From Acidobacteriota bacterium (GTDB taxonomy: Bacteria; Acidobacteriota; Holophagae; Acanthopleuribacterales; Acanthopleuribacteraceae), in assembly GCA_020439745.1 (NCBI GenBank), contig JAGQSC010000017.1, positions 310,001 to 374,000 of the forward strand: a stretch of DNA of 64,000 nt, in the 5' to 3' direction. The translations under genes were made by a program, and so were the position numbers. Below the pieces are notes generated by a model. That model made no database searches. It was not told the DNA's origin and was given only the letters and a program-made list of their open reading frames with translations. This document shows, in pieces, positions 26,081 to 33,452 of the stretch; positions within the stretch are counted from its first letter, which is position 1; every line of letters begins with the position of its first letter.

Positions 26081-26499
26081 GCCTCAATCATGGATACAAC
26101 TTTCTGAAGAAGATTACCGGTCAAAACTTGAGGCTCAATCAGGAAGAAAGCCTGGTGGAATCCATACAGTCCAATCTGGTTCAGGTTTTGAATACCCGAC
26201 AGGGCATGGTGGCTCATATCGCTGACTTTGGATTGCCGGACATCCACTACGTCTATTCGTCTTTGCCTAAGTCACTGGATTCATTGGGACTGGAAATAAA
26301 AAAGGTGCTTGAGAAATATGAACCCAGATTGGAGAAATTGAACGTACGCTTTGTAGAGAAAGCCAACGACACGTTTCGCGCCACCTATCACATTACGGGC
26401 GAGGTCCGAGAAGGTAGTAAGGTCTCCAAGATCACGTTTCAGACCGAAGTTCTACGCGATGGGTCAGCCGACGCCTTTGTGGTGAATCAATATGAGTAA
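26077..26499 (+). CDS. tssE: TssE, T6SS baseplate subunit (gp25-like)
   Basis: 140 residues with the gp25/lysozyme-like fold pattern: RLNQEESLVESIQSNL, then TRQGMVAHIADFGLPDI, which corresponds to the conserved gp25 segment containing GLPD, and a C-terminal strand-rich end. TssE is thought to initiate sheath assembly at the baseplate. ATG 26077 overlaps the tssG stop; an upstream frame to 25936 overlaps tssG and is not used. Its stop overlaps the next gene by eight bases. Confidence 0.92.
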   Translation: MSLNHGYNFLKKITGQNLRLNQEESLVESIQSNLVQVLNTRQGMVAHIADFGLPDIHYVYSSLPKSLDSLGLEIKKVLEKYEPRLEKLNVRFVEKANDTFRATYHITGEVREGSKVSKITFQTEVLRDGSADAFVVNQYE

Positions 26500-27832
26500 C
26501 CCAGCGTTGGTCAACCTACTCACCCTGTTCGAGGGCGACCAAGATGAGATCTGGGTGGGTCTAGACAGCATCATTATGGCCATCAACCAGTCGGTAGAAG
26601 CGCAACTGAACGCCATCATCCACCATCCACGATTCAAAGCTCTTGAATCCACATGGGTAGGCCTGGCCATGCTGGTTGACGATATCGGGGATTTACCCCT
26701 GGTCAAGTTGGAGATGTTAAACCTCTCCAAACGGGATTTGCAGGATGATTTTGAGGAGTATTTCGATCTAAGCGATAGTGGCCTGTTCTTCCACCTTTAC
26801 AAAACCGAATACGACCAGGCCGGGGGCGAACCTTATGCATCGGTGTTGTTGCAATACGAGTTCGCCAATACTGCACCTGATTTGAACCTCTTGAAGATGA
26901 TCTCAAAGGTCGCAGCTAGCTGTCACTGCCCGGCTGTGGCGAATGCGACGCCCGGCCTGTTCAATGTGAAGGATTACCAATCCGTTGAAGAAATCGAAGA
27001 TTTTGATTTGCTCTTCGAAGGTCGCGAGTTTATCAAATGGCGTCAACTGAGGCAGGCAGAGGACGCCCGTTACCTGGCCTTGATTCTCCCCAAAGTATTG
27101 GCTCGCAGACCCTACACCGACTACATTTTCCAAAGTTTTCGCTTCAACGAGACAGTGGCTCAACTTTCGGATACCAATTGGACCTATGCCACCTATATGT
27201 TTGGCATGATTCTGGGGCGCAGCTTCTCAAAATATGGATGGTGCGTACACATCCGAGGTCCGCGTACAGGCGGCCTTATTCCTCATATCGAACCGCTTCC
27301 CATTGGTTGTAAGGGTCTAGAGGTAAACCGTTATCCCCTGGAAATCGTGTTTTCGGACTACCAGGAACACAAGCTCAGTGACCAGGGCTTTGTCGTGCTA
27401 AACTACTTCAAAGAAACCAATCGCCCCTGTGTCTTCTCGGCACCTACCATTCAAAGTTATCTCAGGGATCGGTCACGTGTATTCAACAGTAACGACCGCT
27501 TGGCGGCCAGTCTTCCCTACATCTACCTCGTGTCGCGCATTGCGCACTATCAGAAAGTGATTCAACGGGAGAACGTGGGTACAGTGAAAGAGGCCAAAAC
27601 ACTTGAGTTGGAGTTGGCGAATTGGCTGAAGAAGCTGGTAACTTCCATGCCCGACCCGAACATGGACATCCGCAGTCGGTTCCCCTTGCGGGGCGGGATG
27701 GTGTCGGTGAAGGAAGATGCAAGCAATCCCGGTTTCTTTGATCTTCACTTGATTCTTCAGCCCCACTTGCAGTTGGAAGGCGTCAACGCCGAACTCACTC
27801 TGATATCGAAATTACCGCGCAGCAAGGAGTAA
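26492..27832 (+). CDS. Second TssC-family sheath protein (ImpD-like paralogue)
   Basis: 446 residues, clearly paralogous to the TssC at 21900-23411: EYDQAGGEPYAS, CHCPAVANA, FIKWRQLRQAEDARYLAL, YGWCVHIRGPRTGG and the VIQRENVGT stretch align throughout. It lacks about 50 residues at the N-terminus, including the LLDSLLSKVDL helix that marks TssC for ClpV. Some T6SS loci (for example the Rhizobium imp cluster with impC and impD) also encode two TssC-like proteins. Whether it caps, alternates with or replaces TssC is unknown. It overlaps tssE by eight bases and is five bases before clpV. Confidence 0.88.
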   Translation: MSNPALVNLLTLFEGDQDEIWVGLDSIIMAINQSVEAQLNAIIHHPRFKALESTWVGLAMLVDDIGDLPLVKLEMLNLSKRDLQDDFEEYFDLSDSGLFFHLYKTEYDQAGGEPYASVLLQYEFANTAPDLNLLKMISKVAASCHCPAVANATPGLFNVKDYQSVEEIEDFDLLFEGREFIKWRQLRQAEDARYLALILPKVLARRPYTDYIFQSFRFNETVAQLSDTNWTYATYMFGMILGRSFSKYGWCVHIRGPRTGGLIPHIEPLPIGCKGLEVNRYPLEIVFSDYQEHKLSDQGFVVLNYFKETNRPCVFSAPTIQSYLRDRSRVFNSNDRLAASLPYIYLVSRIAHYQKVIQRENVGTVKEAKTLELELANWLKKLVTSMPDPNMDIRSRFPLRGGMVSVKEDASNPGFFDLHLILQPHLQLEGVNAELTLISKLPRSKE

Positions 27833-27837
27833 TACCC

Positions 27838-30417
27838 ATGGACGCACAGAACATCAAGGCTCTGATCAGCAGGCTCAACGGTGCGATGACCAAGTCAATG
27901 GAGGCGGCAGCAGGAACCTGCATTCAACGCAGCCACCACGAAATTTCCATCGAGCATTTGTTGTTGAAGCTGCTGGATAATCCGCGCTCGGACATCCATT
28001 TGACCTTTACGAACCTGGGCATTCAGGCTGACGGTGTGCGGGCCGACCTGGAATCCTCATTAGCTGCGCTGAAAGACGGGAACTTTTCAAAGCCCCGATT
28101 CTCTGCGGCGCTGTTGGAGTTCCTTTCTTTGGCCTGGAATTTTGGTAGCCTCGAACGGAGTGAGACCAAGGTTCGTTCGGGTCATTTGTTGGTCGCCATG
28201 TTGCGCGACAAGGTGTGGGTTTCTGGTTCTGGCATCGCAGCGTTCGGTGCCATCAACGAGTCTGATTTGGTGGATCGTTTTGACGAGCTCACCGATGGCA
28301 GCGAAGAAGTTGCGGCAAGGAAGGTAACGCCCAGTGCAAGCGGCGGGATCCTGGACGAGTTCACCACGGACTTGGTCGCTGAGGCGCGTGCAGGTAATGT
28401 GGACCCAGTCATTGGACGTGACCATGAGATTCATCAAGTCATCGATATTCTCACCCGTCGTCGCAAGAACAACCCTATCCTGGTGGGAGAACCCGGTGTA
28501 GGTAAATCGGCCATTGTCGAGGGACTCGCGTTACAGATCTGCGAAGGTAACGTACCTCCGGTGCTTGAAAAAGTAGAGATTCGCAACCTGGATATGGGTC
28601 AACTGAAGGCTGGCGCATCCATGAAAGGCGAGTTTGAAGATCGCCTGAAGAACGTGATTGAGGCGGTTCAATCATCGCCGGTGCCCGTGATCCTGTTTAT
28701 CGATGAGGCCCATACGCTGATTGGGGCAGGGGGCGCCGCCGGATCTGGTGATGCAGCCAACTTGCTGAAACCAGCTTTGGCTCGTGGGCAGTTACGCACG
28801 ATCGCTGCTACAACCTGGTCGGAATACAAGAAATACATTGAAAAAGACCCCGCACTGGAGCGTCGCTTCCAGGTCGTCAAAGTAGACGAGCCCGAGGTTG
28901 GTAAGGCAACAGCCATGTTGCGCGGCGTTAAATCCAAATACGAGAAGCATCACAATGTGAAGATTCTGGATTCGGCTATTGAGGCTGCTGCATCCTTGGC
29001 AGACAAGTACATTTCGGGTCGACAGCTACCGGACAAAGCGATTGACCTGCTGGACACGTCCTGTGCGCGGGTTCGTCTGTCACTGAACTCCATGCCTTTT
29101 GAATTGACCTCATTGGAAAACCGGATTCGTCAAATGGAACACGAGATTGCCGACAAGCAGCACGAAACGGAACTAACGGGCGTCATCCACAAAGGTATGA
29201 AGGAGTTGGAGGAAGCTCTGGAAAATGCCCGCACGGAGAGTGCCTCCATCCGTGCGAAGTGGGAGTCGGAACGTGACCTTGTGGGCAAGATCGTTGAATT
29301 GGAGCTGCAGATCAACGAAGGCGCCGAGGGACGAGAAGCGTTGGCCAAGCAACTGTCGGAGCTTCAGGCACAAGCCGCGGAATTGGCAGGAGAACAGCAA
29401 TTGGTTGAGTACCGGGTCACACCCCGCACCATTTCCACCATTGTTAGCCAGTGGACTGGCATACCAGTAGGCAAAATGGTCAAGAATGATTTGGCCGATA
29501 TCCTCAGAATCGAAGACAAATTGAAGGAACGCGTGCTGGGACAAGACCATGCGGCGGAACGCATTGCACGGGCCATCAAGGCTTCAAAGGCCAAGGTCAA
29601 TAACCCGGACACACCCATTGGTGTATTTTTGGCCGTCGGTCCGTCGGGAACTGGTAAGACGGAAATGGCGTTAACCCTGGCCGATTCACTCTTTGGTGGT
29701 GAGCGGTTCGTGGTGCAGATCAACATGTCTGAGTATCAGGAGAAACATACGGTGTCGCGCATGATTGGGTCTCCTCCGGGATACGTCGGGTATGGAGAGG
29801 GCGGGGTGCTCTCAGAAGCTGTCCGTCAACGTCCCTACACGGTGGTGTTACTCGATGAAGTGGAGAAGGGGCACCCCGATGTGATGAACCTGTTTTATCA
29901 GGTATTCGACAAAGGGCACCTTGCGGATGGCGAGGGCAGGATCATCGATTTCAAGAACACCATCATCATGATGACCAGTAACTTGGGTAGTTCGATCATC
30001 GAAGACATGTGTACGGGTGATGAATGGCCCGACGCAGGTGAATTGCTGGAAGCGATTCGACCTACCCTGAACCAGTTTCTTAAGCCGGCGTTGCTTGCGC
30101 GTATGACCGTGCTTCCCTATTTCCCGATTGCCGAAAAGGTGATGAAGAAAATCGTTGGCTTGAAGCTGCGAAAAGTGGTCAAGCGGCTCAAGCAGAATCA
30201 CGGCATTAACACGCTGGTCGAACCCTCAGTCATCCAATCCATCTCGGATCGATGCCGATTGGTAGAGGCTGGCGCGCGCAATATCGACCACATCATCAAT
30301 GCGGAACTGTTGCCGCTTATTGCAAATCAAGTGTTGTCTCAATTGATGGAGGAAGCATTGGGTGAGCAACTGACCATCGGTTGGGACGACGGCTCTTTCC
30401 AATTGAATTTTTCCTGA
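27838..30417 (+). CDS. clpV: ClpV (TssH), T6SS sheath-recycling AAA+ ATPase
   Basis: 859 residues with standard Hsp100 layout: Clp N-domain (about 1-150), first AAA module (Walker A GEPGVGKS, Walker B VILFIDEAHTL, Arg finger ALERRF), coiled-coil middle domain (about 410-530), second AAA module (GPSGTGKTEMAL, VVLLDEVEKGH) and a C-terminal domain. ClpV disassembles contracted sheaths by threading TssC. Position inside the tss operon distinguishes it from ClpB. Both ATPase sites look intact, in contrast to the related FHA protein at 33453-35477. Confidence 0.95.
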   Translation: MDAQNIKALISRLNGAMTKSMEAAAGTCIQRSHHEISIEHLLLKLLDNPRSDIHLTFTNLGIQADGVRADLESSLAALKDGNFSKPRFSAALLEFLSLAWNFGSLERSETKVRSGHLLVAMLRDKVWVSGSGIAAFGAINESDLVDRFDELTDGSEEVAARKVTPSASGGILDEFTTDLVAEARAGNVDPVIGRDHEIHQVIDILTRRRKNNPILVGEPGVGKSAIVEGLALQICEGNVPPVLEKVEIRNLDMGQLKAGASMKGEFEDRLKNVIEAVQSSPVPVILFIDEAHTLIGAGGAAGSGDAANLLKPALARGQLRTIAATTWSEYKKYIEKDPALERRFQVVKVDEPEVGKATAMLRGVKSKYEKHHNVKILDSAIEAAASLADKYISGRQLPDKAIDLLDTSCARVRLSLNSMPFELTSLENRIRQMEHEIADKQHETELTGVIHKGMKELEEALENARTESASIRAKWESERDLVGKIVELELQINEGAEGREALAKQLSELQAQAAELAGEQQLVEYRVTPRTISTIVSQWTGIPVGKMVKNDLADILRIEDKLKERVLGQDHAAERIARAIKASKAKVNNPDTPIGVFLAVGPSGTGKTEMALTLADSLFGGERFVVQINMSEYQEKHTVSRMIGSPPGYVGYGEGGVLSEAVRQRPYTVVLLDEVEKGHPDVMNLFYQVFDKGHLADGEGRIIDFKNTIIMMTSNLGSSIIEDMCTGDEWPDAGELLEAIRPTLNQFLKPALLARMTVLPYFPIAEKVMKKIVGLKLRKVVKRLKQNHGINTLVEPSVIQSISDRCRLVEAGARNIDHIINAELLPLIANQVLSQLMEEALGEQLTIGWDDGSFQLNFS

Positions 30418-30432
30418 TCAAAAGGTGTTTTC

Positions 30433-31908
30433 TTGATCGACCGTTATCGGGTTTTTCATCTCATTGTCACTCAGTGTGACTTGTCAGCGTCAGACTCCAT
30501 TCTGCGTTCGGCCTTGCACGAGCTTATGCAGGCGTTGCAGGCCGATCGAGGCGCGTATCTGGCTGTCGGAGCCGGGGGCCTGCGTTGCCTTCAAGCTCGT
30601 ACCAGCGCGGGTGCGGATCTTCAAAATGTGCAGGAGTCATTGCCCTGGGAGATCCTGCAGAAAATACCCAGCTCAAGGCAACACTACTCAGCGAAGATGC
30701 CAATCACACCAAAGGGACGAAACATTGGCAGTTCGTTTAGCCGGTTCGAAATCAAGAACATGTTGTGTGTGCCCACGCTGTCCCAGGGACAGGTGGTCGG
30801 TGTGGGCTATTTGGAGCGGAGTCCTCAAGCGCCCAACTTTGCACCCAGTGAAATCAAAGTAGTCAGCGAGATTTTTCAGGATGTGGAGTTGATGCTGGGC
30901 AATAGCTGGAAGTATCAACGTCAGTCATTTGAGATGGATCAAATGAAAGGCGAAATCGCCATGTCCAAGATCAACATGGTCTCGGCGGATGCAGGTATGT
31001 TGCGGCTGTTCCATCAAATCACCAAGGTCGCGAAAGTGCCGTCCACCGTCTTGATACATGGTGAGTCTGGTACCGGCAAGGAACTCGTCGCGCGGGCCAT
31101 CTACAATCTGAGCGAAGGTAAAGGTCCATACATCGCCATGAACTGTGGTGCCATCGAACAGAGTTTGATGAAGAGTGAACTGTTTGGGCATTTGAAGGGC
31201 AGTTTTACAGGCGCCCACAAGGACCGTGAAGGCCTCTTCAAAAAGGCCGAAGGTGGCATATTGTTCATGGATGAAGTCGGCGAGATGGCCATGGATATTC
31301 AAGTCGCGCTGTTACGGACGCTCGAACTGGGCGAGATCATGCCGGTCGGTTCGGATCGACCCGAAGTGGTCCGGACTCGGGTGATTGCCGCCACGCACCG
31401 AGACTTAGGGGGATTGGTTCAGGAGCGCCAGTTTCGCAACGATTTGTTTCAGAGGCTCAGAGGAATCACCCTGGAAGTCCCACCCCTGCGGGACCGGCCC
31501 AGTGACATTCCACTGTTGGCCGAACATTTCGTCAAGTTGTTTAACACGAAACTTGGTCTGAACTATAAGGGGTTCCGCGAGGAGTCGCTGGCATTACTCA
31601 AGCAACGTGAATATCGCGATGGCAACGTACGCGAATTGAAACACATCATCGAACGGGCCATGGTGTTTGAAGATGATCCCGATTTGATTGGTCCAGAGTT
31701 TTTGTCTGACAACGATCCTAAATTGGGCGCCTCGTCGGGTGTGGCTGAGAGCCTTGAGTTTGAGGAACAACTCAATCGCTATGCGCGGCAAGTGATTGAA
31801 GTGGCCATCACCGCTTGCGGCGGCAATAAGACCAAAGCCATGAAGCGATTGGGATTAGCGCGAACCACGTTTTACAGTATGTTGAACAAATACGGAATCC
31901 AGGATTAG
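30433..31908 (+). CDS. Sigma-54-dependent transcriptional activator with GAF domain
   Basis: 491 residues: a GAF-like sensor region (about 20-155), an AAA+ activator domain (about 178-410) and a Fis-type helix-turn-helix (about 455-490, NKTKAMKRLGLARTTFYSML). Walker A is GESGTGKE, the sigma-54 contact loop is GSFTGA, and FMDEVGEM is Walker B. It should activate sigma-54 promoters in response to a small molecule or partner bound by the GAF domain. Similar regulators (VasH type) control T6SS genes in vibrios. The start is taken as TTG 30433 for want of a better codon with a binding site; the gap to clpV is 15 bases. Confidence 0.9.
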   Translation: MIDRYRVFHLIVTQCDLSASDSILRSALHELMQALQADRGAYLAVGAGGLRCLQARTSAGADLQNVQESLPWEILQKIPSSRQHYSAKMPITPKGRNIGSSFSRFEIKNMLCVPTLSQGQVVGVGYLERSPQAPNFAPSEIKVVSEIFQDVELMLGNSWKYQRQSFEMDQMKGEIAMSKINMVSADAGMLRLFHQITKVAKVPSTVLIHGESGTGKELVARAIYNLSEGKGPYIAMNCGAIEQSLMKSELFGHLKGSFTGAHKDREGLFKKAEGGILFMDEVGEMAMDIQVALLRTLELGEIMPVGSDRPEVVRTRVIAATHRDLGGLVQERQFRNDLFQRLRGITLEVPPLRDRPSDIPLLAEHFVKLFNTKLGLNYKGFREESLALLKQREYRDGNVRELKHIIERAMVFEDDPDLIGPEFLSDNDPKLGASSGVAESLEFEEQLNRYARQVIEVAITACGGNKTKAMKRLGLARTTFYSMLNKYGIQD

Positions 31909-31919
31909 GGAGTGTAATT

Positions 31920-33452
31920 ATGAATATCCAGCCATTTCTAGGGGGTGCGCGGGTAAAAGAGGACCTCCAATTTCAATTCTGCATCCTGGGTAACTTCACA
32001 GGTCAGCATGAAGAAAGACCGTCCTACGAACTCAAAGCGGTGAACCGCAACACTTGGGACAGTCTTTTCACCGACTTGAAACCATCCGTCCGCACGGTGA
32101 TCAGCTTGCCAGCAGTCAGCGATTTTGAAGTAGAACTGGTGTTCACCGGTCTTCAGGGTTTTTCGGAGAAGGGTGTGGTGTCGGCCGTCCCTTTTCTTTC
32201 AGATCTACAGGCTGCCATTCAGGCTTTTGGCGCGGCATCGGAAGAACAGCCACTGGATGTGAACGCGCTGTTAAGCAACCATTCACCATTGAATGTGGTG
32301 AAAACCATGGCCATGAAAACCAGCCAAGGCCCCGCCTTGGACTTGTTGAACATGGTGGATATAGGAGACGAAGAAGACGACGGTCCGCAATTACCGCAAC
32401 TCAAAGCTGCCTTTTCTGAAGGAACGTACCAGGGTCACAAACGTCAAGCGGTGGTTCATGAGCTTGAGGGTCTTAAAGCAGAAGTGCTGAGGCAGATCCA
32501 GAAGGATGCCCGATTCGATGAACTGCATGCTCATTGGCGTGGGCTGAAATCGGTGTTTGGCAGTCTCGGCAAGAACGTGAAGCTGTCGTTGATTGACTGT
32601 GATAAAGATGAACTGTGCGATGCGTTTTTCCTCACCTTCGTGAAACCCGATTCCGGTGATGCCGCGAGGCTGGATTTGGCTGCCACCAGCTTTGAGTTCA
32701 CGAAAATGGAATCCGATCTTCACACGCTTTATCATCTCGGCCGGATGGCGGAGTCCGTATCGGTACCTGTGTTGCTCAACGCATCGCCTGCGCTTTTTGG
32801 GGTCAGGTCGTTTCAGCATATGCAACATATGCATGATTTCAGTTCGCGGCTTTCTGGACCTGATTATGCCAAGTGGCGGAAGCAAAGAGACGAGACAGGT
32901 TCACGTTGGTTGTTCCTGTGTGTCAACAAGTTCAGTCAGGACGATGGTGCGGTCTGGGCACCTGGGAGCTTTGCCATGCTATCCGTCATGGCCCAAGCCC
33001 TGGCAGCACACCAATGGCCCGGCGAGTTGCTGGCCGCAGCGGGACATTGGCAAGAGACCGCACAGAGCCAACTGGTTCTCACGCGCGACCAAGCTCATGA
33101 CTTGAGCTACGAAGGGTTCTGCAGCATCAGTTCGGAATCAGCGCAAAGTGAATTGGCCATTATGGGTATGAACTGCCTGGCCGCCATCAAGATTGGACCG
33201 GGTCAGTCACCAGCTGCCCGTGACTTCGTGGAGTACACACTGAGTTATGCTTTTTTCGTGGGTTGCTTGTCAAGGTTCTTAGTGGACCATGCCAACGATA
33301 GTGAACTGGAGTCCAAGCTGCGGGACTTCATGGGTTCCAACAACCCGGATGATCTGAAAGTTGAAGAAGATGAGGGCATGCGCATTTTTCGCGCCAAACC
33401 CATGTTCAGTATTTATGGTAGTCGACCCGATGTGGTGTTAGCCATTCAGTAA
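31920..33452 (+). CDS. TssB-TssC fusion-like sheath protein (third TssC homologue)
   Basis: 510 residues with two sheath-subunit regions in one chain. Residues about 15-105 align with TssB of this operon: FQFCILGNFT with LKLLLVGDYT, AVNRNTWDSLF with INVNKNNFNSVM, and VELVFTGLQGFS with VDLKFESLEDFM. Residues about 190-510 align with TssC (HWRGLKSVFGSL with AWRSLKFLVDRT; VKLSLIDCDKDEL with IKIEVLNCSKEDL; YAKWRKQRDETGSRWL with YTKWRALRDSEDARYL). A helix GPALDLLNMVDIGD (about 137-150) resembles the ClpV-recognised N-terminal helix of TssC. The EYDQAGGEP motif is missing. Function is unknown; a sheath cap, adaptor or decoy is possible. Its stop immediately abuts the stop of the convergent FHA gene. 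Confidence 0.82.
   Translation: MNIQPFLGGARVKEDLQFQFCILGNFTGQHEERPSYELKAVNRNTWDSLFTDLKPSVRTVISLPAVSDFEVELVFTGLQGFSEKGVVSAVPFLSDLQAAIQAFGAASEEQPLDVNALLSNHSPLNVVKTMAMKTSQGPALDLLNMVDIGDEEDDGPQLPQLKAAFSEGTYQGHKRQAVVHELEGLKAEVLRQIQKDARFDELHAHWRGLKSVFGSLGKNVKLSLIDCDKDELCDAFFLTFVKPDSGDAARLDLAATSFEFTKMESDLHTLYHLGRMAESVSVPVLLNASPALFGVRSFQHMQHMHDFSSRLSGPDYAKWRKQRDETGSRWLFLCVNKFSQDDGAVWAPGSFAMLSVMAQALAAHQWPGELLAAAGHWQETAQSQLVLTRDQAHDLSYEGFCSISSESAQSELAIMGMNCLAAIKIGPGQSPAARDFVEYTLSYAFFVGCLSRFLVDHANDSELESKLRDFMGSNNPDDLKVEEDEGMRIFRAKPMFSIYGSRPDVVLAIQ

Noticed and set aside
26077-27832. Frameshifted tssC remnant
   Set aside because: The second TssC-like gene is full of conserved sheath motifs without a break and has a proper overlapping start, so it is an intact paralogue.
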